Positions 1 to 7,039 of a stretch of 26,284 nucleotides of DNA are shown piece by piece (position 1 is the first letter of the stretch; each line of letters opens with the position of its first letter). The translations under genes were made by a program, and so were the position numbers. The notes under the pieces are model-generated. The model was not told the origin of the DNA. It saw only the letters and a list, made by a program, of their open reading frames with translations, and did not search any database. Source of the DNA: a virus; the IMG/VR virus record IMGVR_UViG_3300006919_000373, positions 1-26,284 of that record; one strand, given 5' to 3'.

Positions 1-2
1 AA

Positions 3-179
3 AAAGCAGATCTAGTAACAAATGACATTGACGAAGTAGCACGTACACTATTAGGCCCAAATGCCACAGGAAAAGACATTGGCAGTGTGGAGCAAATACT
101 AGCCGCATTGGGTAAAGAAGCAGGCGATGCACTACTTGCTGATCTTCGCAATGATCCAAATTGGAAAGAACTTGACTGA
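3..179 (+). CDS. C-terminal end of an unknown protein (partial)
   Basis: An open frame enters from the left edge and gives the last 58 residues of a protein ending in NWKELD. It contains a GPNATGKD stretch and an alanine/leucine-rich helix, with no motif I recognise. Its TGA shares one base with the ATG of the next gene (TGATG), so the two are probably translated together. The start and function lie outside the window. A virion or head-associated role is suggested only by the neighbours. Confidence 0.6.
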   Translation, partial: KADLVTNDIDEVARTLLGPNATGKDIGSVEQILAALGKEAGDALLADLRNDPNWKELD

Positions 180-1309
180 TGAGAGCCAAACAATTTCTTA
201 AAGAAGATTGGGTGTGCGGCAAGTGCTATAGCGATCCTTGCGCTTGTGAGGCACTCACTGAAGCCACACAAAAAGGCAGAGATTACAATCACCTAGAAGA
301 TTTAGTAACGTTTGAAGGCAGCAAAGGCGCATTGCAAGCCGCCAGCATATTACAAAGACTAGGACAAGATTCAAAAGATGTGAGTATCAAATGGGACGGT
401 AACCCTACACTGTTTTGGGGACGTGAACCAGATGGTACTTTTGTAATGACAGGTAAAAATGGTTGGGGAAAGAATAAATCAACCAGCAGTGGTGCGCTAG
501 CAGACTTTATAATGAACACTGGACAGGGTGAGGAATGGCGCAAAGACTTTGCTAGCGACATGGCAGGTGTATTTGATACCTTGGAAAGAAACACTCCTGC
601 TGACATGCGTGGTTATGTGTATGGAGATTTATTGTACACACCTCGAAAACCTTTTGTGACTTCTGACAAAGGAATACAATTTACACCAAACAAAGTAACA
701 TACACAGTAGATCCTAAAAGTAAACTAGGACAGCGCATTGCCAATAGCAGTGTTGGTATTGTAGCACACACCTATCACGATGAGTTTGGTAGTAAACAAG
801 GCACACCTATCAAAGACACAAACAGTGTAAACAGCAACGAAGTGGTGGTGTTAGGTCAAACATACGTAACACATCAACCCAAAGTTGATACAAGTGTAGT
901 TCAAGATATAGTTAGTACGGCAAATGCGAACGCACAAATAATAGACAATTGGTTAGCGCCGGAGCAGGGGCTGAGTAGAAAAGATGCAATACTCTATAAC
1001 TATGTTAACCAAATGACCAAGCAAGGTAAGTTAGCACAACTCAGGACAGGATTTTACGATTGGTTAAAAACCAGCAAGGTCAGCAAAGGACAGCAAGCAA
1101 AACTAATGGCAGGCGATGACAAAGGGTTAGATGCTATACTAGAGCTGGTTGTCAAAATACAAACAGCTAAAAATGATATCATTGATCAATTAGACAGTGC
1201 AGGTTCTGACGTAACAGCGACTACAAAAGGCGAGCGCGGCGGCGAAGGATATGTGGCTACTAGAGACAAAATCAAATTGGTACCACGACATCGCTGGACA
1301 CCAAACTAA
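179..1309 (+). CDS. Putative nucleotidyltransferase/ligase-like protein with KxDG motif
   Basis: This 376-residue protein resembles an uncharacterised family common in marine T4-like phages. Residues 71-74 read KWDG within VSIKWDGNPT, like the motif I lysine of covalent nucleotidyltransferases (DNA and RNA ligases, capping enzymes). A GKNGWGKNK segment follows at 92-100, a GYVYGDLLY segment at 145-153 could be a motif III-like strand, and VGIVAHTY lies at 192-199. I did not find a convincing motif V. The N-terminus is unusual: MRAKQFLKED, then cysteines 13, 16, 21 and 23, which could bind a metal. The first ten residues resemble a T4 capsid-targeting peptide (see findings). The start shares one base with the previous stop. 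Ligase chemistry is inferred from the motif only; it could be a fold relative without activity. Confidence 0.5.
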   Translation: MRAKQFLKEDWVCGKCYSDPCACEALTEATQKGRDYNHLEDLVTFEGSKGALQAASILQRLGQDSKDVSIKWDGNPTLFWGREPDGTFVMTGKNGWGKNKSTSSGALADFIMNTGQGEEWRKDFASDMAGVFDTLERNTPADMRGYVYGDLLYTPRKPFVTSDKGIQFTPNKVTYTVDPKSKLGQRIANSSVGIVAHTYHDEFGSKQGTPIKDTNSVNSNEVVVLGQTYVTHQPKVDTSVVQDIVSTANANAQIIDNWLAPEQGLSRKDAILYNYVNQMTKQGKLAQLRTGFYDWLKTSKVSKGQQAKLMAGDDKGLDAILELVVKIQTAKNDIIDQLDSAGSDVTATTKGERGGEGYVATRDKIKLVPRHRWTPN

Positions 1310-1317
1310 GGTAAATA
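1310..1317 (+). promoter_or_regulatory. T4-type late promoter box (GGTAAATA), 5 bases before an ATG
   Basis: GGTAAATA matches 6 of 8 bases of the T4 late box TATAAATA. It lies just after the stop at 1309 and ends five bases (CTAGT) before the ATG at 1323. In T4 the late start site is about six bases after the box, which would place transcription start on the A of the ATG. No Shine-Dalgarno sequence precedes that ATG. It shares CTAGT plus ATG with the box at 25213. Confidence 0.55.
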
Positions 1318-1322
1318 CTAGT

Positions 1323-2120
1323 ATGGAAAAGTATACAGCAAAACAATATGCAGAAATGGCAGGAGGTCACACAGTGAGCGAGGAAAAGAAAAGTCTTAAT
1401 CTTGGATTCATTGGCAGTGAACTCACTGAAAGTAGAATGTTTAGAAGTAAAGGTCGTGTAGAAGGCACCAGCAATAGAGATATGGCTGATCTTGCCTTTA
1501 TGAACTTGATAGCACTGTACATACTGTACAATGAGTATGATTTTGCTCCTGCTGCCAAAGGCTATGCAAAAAAGACCATGCAAAGTGGAAACTTTAACAA
1601 TTTTAGAATTGGTGGTACTGATCTATACATGGCGCTGAACAGTCTTGCAAGCGGTACTAGCACTGCTAGAGATAAAGATCAAATGCAGCAAGCAAGAATT
1701 AATTTACCTGAAGTTAAAATTAAAAACTTTTTAAATCAAATGCGCAACGGTAGACCTATCACAGGCCCGCAAGTATTTTTTATGAATCTAGAGCGTGGAT
1801 TGGATATTCAAAATTCTAACTATCGCAGTGTGCGTAGGCTAGCACAAGATTGGCCAAGATTAAACACCATGCAAAAGCAACTAGTGATCACTAGAATGTT
1901 ACAGTATTTTAGAACCAATGCACTGCGTAGTGAACTGTACAGTTTTATCAGAGATATTGCTAGAAGTCAAGGTCTTGAAGTACGCAATGCACACAATGCA
2001 GAAAAGCCTAAGATGAGAGGCAGTGATACACTGGCTAGAGCCGCTGCAATGGCAGCTGCTGGCGCAGGTGGATTTGTTGCAGGTAGAGCGTTAGGAAAGT
2101 GGGCTGTAGGCGGTGATTAA
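1323..2120 (+). CDS. Unknown protein, probable late/virion protein with hydrophobic C-terminus
   Basis: A 265-residue protein beginning MEKYTAKQYAEMAGG. The frame is open further upstream to an ATG at 1251, but that would overlap the previous gene by 59 bases. The ATG at 1323 sits exactly five bases after a late box, so I chose it. The middle is helical and rich in Asn, Arg and Met. The C-terminus (about residues 236-262) is an alanine/glycine-rich hydrophobic segment, GAGGFVAGRALGKW, that could be a membrane or glycine-zipper helix. No enzyme motif is visible. The neighbourhood suggests a structural or head-interior role, but this is a guess. Confidence 0.75.
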   Translation: MEKYTAKQYAEMAGGHTVSEEKKSLNLGFIGSELTESRMFRSKGRVEGTSNRDMADLAFMNLIALYILYNEYDFAPAAKGYAKKTMQSGNFNNFRIGGTDLYMALNSLASGTSTARDKDQMQQARINLPEVKIKNFLNQMRNGRPITGPQVFFMNLERGLDIQNSNYRSVRRLAQDWPRLNTMQKQLVITRMLQYFRTNALRSELYSFIRDIARSQGLEVRNAHNAEKPKMRGSDTLARAAAMAAAGAGGFVAGRALGKWAVGGD

Positions 2121-2538
2121 TTACACAGCTTATACACTGGTAGATATAACACAAACAAACGAATCTCGGATTAAAAAAAATAACACACAACAATATCTAC
2201 AACAACAAAATTTAAACACATTGATACAATCTATAGGCATAAGAAGTCAGCCTGTTAGTCCCTCTATCTATACTTTAATGGCACAAGATATAGTTGAATA
2301 TGGCTTTGGAACTCAGTATCAAGGACTACATACAGTATGGAGAATGGACTTTGGTATAGAGCATACGGATGTTTTTAGTTACAACAATAATAAATTCTAT
2401 CATTTAATAAATGATACAGATGGTATAGCAATTGTAACCAAATTAGAAGAAACTGCTGAATTAAAAACCAAATGTTTTGAAACATCAGATGCTAGAAGAG
2501 TTAACTTACTGTTTAAAAGAAACTATGACATGCTATAA
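2113..2538 (+). CDS. Unknown conserved-looking protein, GTG start
   Basis: A 141-residue protein beginning MINYTAYTLVDITQTNESR. The start is GTG at 2113, overlapping the previous gene by 8 bases, so translational coupling is likely. An opening of the type YTLVDIT is one I associate with hypothetical proteins of marine T4-like phages. The C-terminal half (about 70-140) looks like mixed beta strands with little cysteine and no metal or nucleotide motif. The late box TATAAATA directly overlaps its end. Function unknown. Confidence 0.75.
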   Translation: MINYTAYTLVDITQTNESRIKKNNTQQYLQQQNLNTLIQSIGIRSQPVSPSIYTLMAQDIVEYGFGTQYQGLHTVWRMDFGIEHTDVFSYNNNKFYHLINDTDGIAIVTKLEETAELKTKCFETSDARRVNLLFKRNYDML

Positions 2539-2541
2539 ATA
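2534..2541 (+). promoter_or_regulatory. T4-type late promoter box (TATAAATA)
   Basis: A perfect TATAAATA overlaps the stop codon of the preceding gene. The first ATG downstream is at 2546, four bases away, and opens only a 16-codon frame (2546-2596, MKGTTLRHTLGTVKIL) that I do not accept as a gene on present evidence. The transcript would run through the repeat-containing intergenic stretch to the gene at 2735. Confidence 0.6.
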
Positions 2542-2550
2542 CAATATGAA

Positions 2551-2640
2551 AGGCACAACACTTAGGCACACTTTAGGCACCGTCAAAATTTTGTAACTTT
2601 TTGACCGTCAAATTTTATAGACCGTCAAAATTTTGAAACA
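2551..2640. repeat. Two interleaved families of short direct repeats in an intergenic region
   Basis: AGGCAC occurs at 2551-2556, and TTAGGCAC at 2562-2569 and 2573-2580. ACCGTCAAAATTTTG then occurs at 2579-2593 and 2621-2635, with a near copy ACCGTCAAATTTT at 2604-2616. The middle copy contains the dyad TTTGAC-C-GTCAAA (2600-2612). AGGCAC recurs once more near 2686. Such repeats suggest protein-binding sites or a recombination scar; nothing identifies the binder. Confidence 0.7.
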
Positions 2641-2712
2641 GGATTTTGTACATTAAATATTATTAACAAGGCAAACATACTATAGAGGCACCCTGTTTTA
2701 ACTAAGTCACTA

Positions 2713-2727
2713 GAAGTGACAGGAAAG
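2713..2727 (+). other. Small hairpin upstream of the coiled-coil membrane protein gene
   Basis: GTCACT-AGA-AGTGAC, a perfect 6-base-pair hairpin with a three-base loop, lies before the AGGAAAG Shine-Dalgarno-like stretch of the gene at 2735. It could influence translation of that gene. There is no following U-run, so it is not a terminator. Confidence 0.4.
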
Positions 2728-2734
2728 CTGAACT

Positions 2735-2989
2735 ATGTCAACCGAGACAACTTCGCTAGAGCGACAAAATTTAGAAGCCCATGTGGATCTTTGTGCAGAA
2801 AGGTACAAAGGATTGGAATCACGATTGGATCGTGTGGAGAAAGCTGTTGGCGATCTTCACAAAGACATACAGGAGATGAGAGAAGAAAATCTCAAGATGC
2901 ATCAAAGCAGCAACAGAATATTATTGGGCGCCGCTGCAACAGTTGTTGCAGGTATACTATCAACTATTATTGTATTGTTGATGAATTAA
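2735..2989 (+). CDS. Small coiled-coil protein with C-terminal membrane anchor (holin/XhlA-like)
   Basis: An 84-residue protein. Residues 8-58 form a charged coiled coil (LESRLDRVEKAVGDLHKDI region) and residues 62-83 form one uncharged membrane helix ending LLMN. This arrangement resembles the XhlA/haemolysin-type proteins that accompany phage holins, but the same architecture also occurs in other phage membrane proteins, so the role in lysis is inference. Its start has AGGAAAG 7-13 bases upstream. A perfect late box begins eight bases after its stop and serves the next gene. Confidence 0.7.
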   Translation: MSTETTSLERQNLEAHVDLCAERYKGLESRLDRVEKAVGDLHKDIQEMREENLKMHQSSNRILLGAAATVVAGILSTIIVLLMN

Positions 2990-2996
2990 ACTTCCG

Positions 2997-3004
2997 TATA
3001 AATA
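2997..3004 (+). promoter_or_regulatory. Perfect T4-type late promoter box, 5 bases before an ATG
   Basis: TATAAATA followed by CACAT and then the ATG at 3010. The spacing is the same five bases seen at 1310, 12875, 19678 and 25213. The T4 rule would put the transcript start at the ATG itself, giving a leaderless mRNA. Confidence 0.75.
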
Positions 3005-3009
3005 CACAT

Positions 3010-3300
3010 ATGAACTTACAAGAACTTGATACCACTACCGTGATTGAAGCTCAATTGGTTTGGGCTCGCAAAGGAAACAAAGTTTCCAAAAAATATCGTT
3101 GTTCTGTTGGACAACGAGCAGGTAGATTGGTGAGCAATCCAAGTCAGTGTAGTGCTCCTATTGATATCAAAAAACGGTTAACTCTAAGAAAGACCAAAGC
3201 AAGAATGGGCGCACGTATGGCACGTAAAGCACAGCGTACCAAAAAGTTTAATCCAGCAAGTAAGGCTGTACAAAGATTGAATAAGGTTAGCAAGAGATGA
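3010..3300 (+). CDS. Small very basic protein, possibly nucleic-acid binding
   Basis: A 96-residue protein starting MNLQELDTTTVIEAQLVWAR. The second half (from about residue 55) is extremely rich in Lys and Arg: DIKKRLTLRKTKARMGARM and KAQRTKKFNPASKAVQRL. Similar small basic proteins with KYRCSVGQRAGRLVSNPSQC-like centres are familiar from marine T4-like phages. The frame is open upstream to 2716, but the ATG at 3010 follows a perfect late box at fixed spacing, and the upstream part overlaps the 2735 gene. It overlaps the next gene by ATGA. DNA binding or packaging inside the head is plausible but unproven. Confidence 0.8.
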   Translation: MNLQELDTTTVIEAQLVWARKGNKVSKKYRCSVGQRAGRLVSNPSQCSAPIDIKKRLTLRKTKARMGARMARKAQRTKKFNPASKAVQRLNKVSKR

Positions 3301-3713
3301 AAATATTTGAAGTAATCAGCGAAGACAAAAAAACATGGTACAAAGACGGTGTTGAAATGTGCAGCAAAGATTGCTGCGGTCAACCTGTGAGTGAATGCAC
3401 ATGCGGACCAGACTGCAAGCACTGCAACTGTTATGAAAAAAACAACAAAGTAGAAGAAAGCCCAGCTGGGTATGGAATGCGTGATGGTGATAGCATGGGA
3501 ATGAGCAATGCCAGTAGACGTCAAGGACAAGCTGATGCAATTAACCAAACCAAACGAATGAACAATCGAGGTGCTGATCAAAGCAGAGAAGCAAACATCA
3601 GTGCTAGAGCACAAAACAGACGCATCAACAGATTGAGTAAAAAAATACCCACAGGACTTCCGCAACGTATTCTCAATCCACAACAAGCACAGGCACCGGA
3701 GCAACAGTCATGA
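3297..3713 (+). CDS. Cysteine-rich protein with capsid-targeting-like N-terminus
   Basis: A 138-residue protein beginning MKIFEVISED. Eight cysteines fall between residues 22 and 45 (22, 26, 27, 34, 36, 40, 43, 45) in a C-x3-CC ... C-x-C-x3-C-x2-C-x-C arrangement, which suggests a compact metal-binding knuckle. The rest is polar, Asn/Gln/Arg-rich and probably unstructured, ending QAPEQQS. The first nine residues resemble the T4 internal-protein signal, with ISE followed by D as a possible gp21-type (L/I)xE cleavage site. It overlaps the previous gene (ATGA) and the next gene by 4 bases. Function unknown; a head-interior protein is my best guess. Confidence 0.75.
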   Translation: MKIFEVISEDKKTWYKDGVEMCSKDCCGQPVSECTCGPDCKHCNCYEKNNKVEESPAGYGMRDGDSMGMSNASRRQGQADAINQTKRMNNRGADQSREANISARAQNRRINRLSKKIPTGLPQRILNPQQAQAPEQQS

Positions 3714-3934
3714 GAGCAATGATTACCAAAGGTGGAATTCAAACCTGGATTAATTCCAGAGAAAATCAGTTTATCGAACAGTATTTTAAATCAGATGAAC
3801 TGTTAGAAGCAGAAAATTTAAATGAACGTGAACGTTATATAGCACAGAATCTAGTGACTAGAGGTGTATTAGACAAAGACGTAAACGAAGGCAAAGCTAG
3901 TTACAAACTTAACATCAACAAAATGGCGAGGTAA
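3710..3934 (+). CDS. Small unknown protein, possibly winged-helix-like
   Basis: A 74-residue protein beginning MRAMITKGGIQTWIN. Residues 38-72 (NERERYIAQNLVTRGVLDKD and onward to KASYKLN) have the pattern of a helix followed by a small wing, loosely like a winged-helix domain, but this is a weak resemblance. It overlaps the previous gene by 4 bases (ATGA) and is followed two bases later by the next ATG, so it belongs to the 3010-4419 unit. Confidence 0.7.
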   Translation: MRAMITKGGIQTWINSRENQFIEQYFKSDELLEAENLNERERYIAQNLVTRGVLDKDVNEGKASYKLNINKMAR

Positions 3935-3936
3935 TC

Positions 3937-4419
3937 ATGGATCACGAAACCAAAGCAATGTTTGATATTCTCAACAAACTGGATAGAGTAGACAAAACAA
4001 CACGTATGGTTGCAGAAAATGCAGAACGTGATGTTGAATTAAAAATGGCAATCACACAAAAAGTCAACGAAAACAGCATCGGTGTACAAAACTATCGCAT
4101 AGATATTGTACTGCAAGAATTTGCTGGCAGACAAAAAAAGTTTTACAACATTGTAGAAGGTGATCTTATACTGCACAGAGAACTAGCACTGTTTGAAACA
4201 GCCATGGGTGTTGTTAAAAAACTCATGACAAACAAACACGGTGGCATCAACGATCTTGTTAATTTTGACAAAGAATATGCCAATAACCTGTATGAAGTTT
4301 ACATGCACAACACTAGAATTAAAACAGGTAAAATCAATGAAGATGTTGCTCAGGCCAAACTGGATAGAGCCAAGCAAAAGATGTACGAAGCAAAAAACAA
4401 AATATTAAAAAAACTATAA
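3937..4419 (+). CDS. Unknown helical protein
   Basis: A 160-residue, mostly alpha-helical protein (MDHETKAMFDILNKLDRVDK at the start, and a lysine-rich helix ending KNKILKKL). No catalytic motif is visible. GAGG lies seven bases before the ATG. It closes a tightly packed group of four genes (3010-4419), and its stop codon overlaps the next late box. A scaffold or head-associated role fits the context but is not shown by the sequence. Confidence 0.75.
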   Translation: MDHETKAMFDILNKLDRVDKTTRMVAENAERDVELKMAITQKVNENSIGVQNYRIDIVLQEFAGRQKKFYNIVEGDLILHRELALFETAMGVVKKLMTNKHGGINDLVNFDKEYANNLYEVYMHNTRIKTGKINEDVAQAKLDRAKQKMYEAKNKILKKL

Positions 4420-4422
4420 ATA
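4415..4422 (+). promoter_or_regulatory. Perfect T4-type late promoter box
   Basis: TATAAATA overlaps the stop codon of the preceding gene. The next ATG is at 4448, 25 bases downstream, so this transcript would have a leader of about 20 bases (unlike the five leaderless cases). The leader has only a weak GGGA Shine-Dalgarno candidate. Confidence 0.65.
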
Positions 4423-4447
4423 CATTATATAGAACGGGAATAGAAAC

Positions 4448-6073
4448 ATGTATCTAAACGATTTAACAAGTGCCAAGCACAACGTAGAAAAACTAAATCG
4501 TATTCTAGCTGACAGTTTCAACCATGAGGTTGATCTATCAAGTATGAATATGGACAGTTTGAATCGTATGCTCAACACTACAGAAGCCAAAATGATGGCT
4601 ATTAAAGAAAGCGATTTAAAATACTGGGAGAATCCACAATACAACAAACTAGGACTCATCCAGCACCAACTTAAAACTTACATCAACGAAGTTGCTCCAA
4701 CACGTACAGATGGCCGTAAAATGAAAGCCAAAACTGAAAGTGTTGTAATGGAAGACGAGCTAGAACAAGCAGAAGTGCTACTAGCAGCTCAAGAGCTGGT
4801 TGATGAACTACAAAAAATGGTAGAAGACATTGCAGAAATGCAAGTACAAAAACTGATGCCAATTGTAGACGCAATGAAAGAGCAAGTGGGCTTTGAACAA
4901 GCAGAAGCATACAACAATGCAGTTGATGCAGCACTAGGTGCTCTACTAGATCAAAGCAAATCAGCCAAAGAATCAGTTGAAAATGCTACACTAGCAGCCA
5001 GAGGAGAAGCACCTGCTACTCCAATGCCAACAGACATGGGCATGGACGCAGAAGGTGACATGGATGTAGATGTAGACATGGGTGATGATTTTGACGGTGA
5101 TGATGCAGCCGCAGGCGAAGACAATGCAATTGGCAGAGAACTCAAAGGCGAAAGCGCAATTGCTGACATGGAAGGCAGTGCGTTAGCTGAAAAAAAGTTT
5201 CTAGAGAGTAAAGACAGGCTCTTTAAAATGGTTGAGAGTGGCCAAATGTCTCAAGAACATTTCATTAACGTAATCAATGAATTGACTGAAGATCCAACAG
5301 ATGCGGAACAAGTTAGTCTAAAACAAATGTTTGCAGCGGATGAATATATTGACAAGAAAAAGGCTGGCAAGCCTTGGTACTACAGTACTCCTGATGAAAA
5401 GGATTGGAGGAACGAGTTCAGGGCAAAATATAAAAATAATCCTTTAAAAAACTGGAAAACACAAGCTCCATTAGATGGTGGAATTCCACAAGGTACAACC
5501 AAAGGTGGTCCTAGCAAACTACGTCAAAGACAAATGGGCATGAAGGGTGCAGCACAAATGGCTCCGGCTCCAAAAGATTATTGGGCAGGTAGACCAAAGA
5601 CTAGACCAGACGGTACACCTTTTAATACTATGGCTCCGCCGCCAACAGGACCAGGCGGTGACGAAGCATTACCTAGATCAAAGCCTCAGCGTAGACCAAA
5701 GACTAGACCAGGCGGTGACAGAAAAATGGACAGTGACAATCGTGCAGCCAATCCAAATTACGGTACTGGAAAAGATGCAAAAGGCATGCCTTATCTATCA
5801 AAACCAAAACTAGGGGCGCTGCGAGCAATGACTACCGGTGAAATAGCAGCTAGAGATTATGGCGGTGATGTAAAAGGCGGTGAATTTGGCGGTATTATGG
5901 CAGATCCAGTAAAAAGAGTTGGAACTGGAACAGCTAAACCAGCAGGATTGGCAAATTTAAAAACACTGCCTGGAACAGCTAAACCAGCAGGATTGGCAAA
6001 TTTAAAAACACTGCCTGGCACAGCTTACCCAGCAGGAAAACTGAGAAAAATTGGCAGGTTGGGCTCAAAGTAA
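4448..6073 (+). CDS. Large acidic/repeat-containing protein, probable head or scaffold protein
   Basis: A 541-residue protein. Residues 1-185 are helical with coiled-coil character (EDELEQAEVLLAAQELVDEL region). Residues about 196-225 are an extreme Asp/Met/Gly stretch with many acidic residues. The region near 310-340 (KPWYYSTPDEKDW) looks like a conserved short domain. The C-terminal 170 residues are low-complexity, rich in Lys, Pro, Gly and Arg, with two RPKTRP repeats and a perfect 45-base duplication near the end. Acidic helical protein with a basic disordered tail fits a prohead core or internal head protein of a T4-like phage, but no named family is certain. It is directly followed by the next gene with no gap (TAA then ATG). 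Confidence 0.7.
   Translation: MYLNDLTSAKHNVEKLNRILADSFNHEVDLSSMNMDSLNRMLNTTEAKMMAIKESDLKYWENPQYNKLGLIQHQLKTYINEVAPTRTDGRKMKAKTESVVMEDELEQAEVLLAAQELVDELQKMVEDIAEMQVQKLMPIVDAMKEQVGFEQAEAYNNAVDAALGALLDQSKSAKESVENATLAARGEAPATPMPTDMGMDAEGDMDVDVDMGDDFDGDDAAAGEDNAIGRELKGESAIADMEGSALAEKKFLESKDRLFKMVESGQMSQEHFINVINELTEDPTDAEQVSLKQMFAADEYIDKKKAGKPWYYSTPDEKDWRNEFRAKYKNNPLKNWKTQAPLDGGIPQGTTKGGPSKLRQRQMGMKGAAQMAPAPKDYWAGRPKTRPDGTPFNTMAPPPTGPGGDEALPRSKPQRRPKTRPGGDRKMDSDNRAANPNYGTGKDAKGMPYLSKPKLGALRAMTTGEIAARDYGGDVKGGEFGGIMADPVKRVGTGTAKPAGLANLKTLPGTAKPAGLANLKTLPGTAYPAGKLRKIGRLGSK
5926..6037 (+). repeat. Perfect 45-base tandem duplication plus a partial third copy
   Basis: Units 5926-5970 and 5971-6015 are identical at all 45 bases and keep the frame, giving two copies of GTAKPAGLANLKTLP in the 541-residue protein. 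A degenerate third start, GTAYPAGKL, follows at 6016-6037. Perfect identity, including third codon positions, points to recent duplication by slippage or unequal recombination. Confidence 0.95.
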
Positions 6074-6388
6074 ATGTTAATCAATGAAGTTATAAGTGAG
6101 AGTCAAGATGAGGTATTAAATGCTCTAGAAGAAATAATTACTAGAGCAAAAGCCAATGGCAAAATCAAAATACCTACCAACATGGTTCTTGCTAAACTTC
6201 ATGCTATGGGCTATAGTATTGATATTAAAAGTTTACTGGATTTACTGCCAACTATTACAAGTGTAGGATCTAGCAACAAAAAAGACATCACACTGGATAC
6301 AGCAATTCCCCGTTCTAACGCTGATCCAGAAGACAACACAGTTGCTAAGATGGCTAAAAAACAAATGCAAAAGGATGACAAACTGTGA
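6074..6388 (+). CDS. Unknown small protein with capsid-targeting-like N-terminus
   Basis: A 104-residue protein beginning MLINEVISESQDE. It starts at the base after the previous stop. Residues 10-70 look helical (VLNALEEIITRAKANGKIKI, then MVLAKLHAMGYSIDIKSLLDLL), like a small helical bundle; the last 30 residues are polar and charged. The N-terminus nearly repeats that of the gene at 3297 (MKIFEVISED). It overlaps the next gene by 4 bases. Function unknown. Confidence 0.75.
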   Translation: MLINEVISESQDEVLNALEEIITRAKANGKIKIPTNMVLAKLHAMGYSIDIKSLLDLLPTITSVGSSNKKDITLDTAIPRSNADPEDNTVAKMAKKQMQKDDKL

Positions 6389-7008
6389 CATATTATATTA
6401 ATAAAACAGAAGCCAGATCAATGGCTAGAGCAGACCTTACAATATATGATGAGGTCAATGCACTTATGAGACAGGTCATCCAAGATGCAGGCAACGGCTT
6501 GTACGAAACCACAGTAAGTGATGGTACTACAATGACAGAAAGTACTCCTACAATTACTATTACCGGTACACAAGCCAATCCAACTATTGTTGGTACACCT
6601 ACACTTATCATTGCCGGTACTACAATTACATTGGGCACTAGTGGTACTAACTTAAACAGTATTATCAGTGATATCAACGACTCAAATACTGCAAACTTGG
6701 TTGCTAGCAAAAATAGCAGCAACAATCTTGTGTTAACATACACAGCACCTGCCAATACAACATGGAATGTTGTGGTTGGTGCTGGTACAGCTAATGCTAG
6801 TCTTGGGTTAGCAGACAATATCACACACACTGCAACAAATCCAGACAGTGTAAGTTACTATCAAGTGTGGCAAGGTACTATTGCAGACAGACCAAAAACA
6901 GATCAAATGCAACAAGTGATACTGTATTTCCAAAACTTAGGATATACAATTGACCGTTTGATCAACAGTAGTACAAGAAAAACTTTTAAATGGGTCATTA
7001 GCTATTGA
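6385..7008 (+). CDS. Probable virion protein with an inserted flagellin-hook-IN-like domain, GTG start
   Basis: A 207-residue protein starting at GTG 6385 and overlapping the previous gene (GTGA). Residues 1-38 are helical (ARSMARADLTIYDEVNALMR). Residues about 65-150 are a Thr/Ala/Asn-rich beta region with a pattern TLIIAGTTITLG ... SIISDINDSN ... NLVLTY ... VVVGAGTANASLGLAD, closely like the hook IN motif of flagellins and flagellar caps. The C-terminus (160-207) returns to a conserved-looking helix, DQMQQVILYFQNLGYTIDRL. A beta domain inserted into a helical phage protein is typical of surface-exposed decorations. Exact virion location is unknown. Confidence 0.7.
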   Translation: MTYYINKTEARSMARADLTIYDEVNALMRQVIQDAGNGLYETTVSDGTTMTESTPTITITGTQANPTIVGTPTLIIAGTTITLGTSGTNLNSIISDINDSNTANLVASKNSSNNLVLTYTAPANTTWNVVVGAGTANASLGLADNITHTATNPDSVSYYQVWQGTIADRPKTDQMQQVILYFQNLGYTIDRLINSSTRKTFKWVISY

Positions 7009-7033
7009 CATTGACCTAGTATAGTGTTACATT
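7005..7033 (+). promoter_or_regulatory. Sigma70-type promoter for the PD-(D/E)XK nuclease gene
   Basis: TTGACA (7005-7010) and TACATT (7028-7033) are separated by 17 bases. The ATG of the next gene starts six bases after the -10 box, so the transcript would be leaderless or nearly so. The -35 box overlaps the stop codon of the previous gene. No Shine-Dalgarno sequence can be seen. Confidence 0.6.
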
Positions 7034-7039
7034 AACAGT

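Noticed and set aside
289-606. Antisense open frames (for example 289-606, 6393-6830 and 22149-22640 on the minus strand)
   Set aside because: They lie opposite clear plus-strand genes, have low-complexity or unnatural composition and no ribosome sites or promoters.
1251-1322. Upstream start at 1251 for the gene at 1323
   Set aside because: It overlaps the previous gene by 59 bases and lacks a ribosome site; the ATG at 1323 sits at the fixed distance after a late box.
2546-2596. 16-codon gene after the late box at 2534
   Set aside because: Spacing is four rather than five bases, the protein is only 16 residues and built from the repeats, and nothing supports translation.
2716-3009. Upstream extension of the basic protein gene
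   Set aside because: It runs over the coiled-coil gene in another frame; the ATG at 3010 after the late box is preferred.
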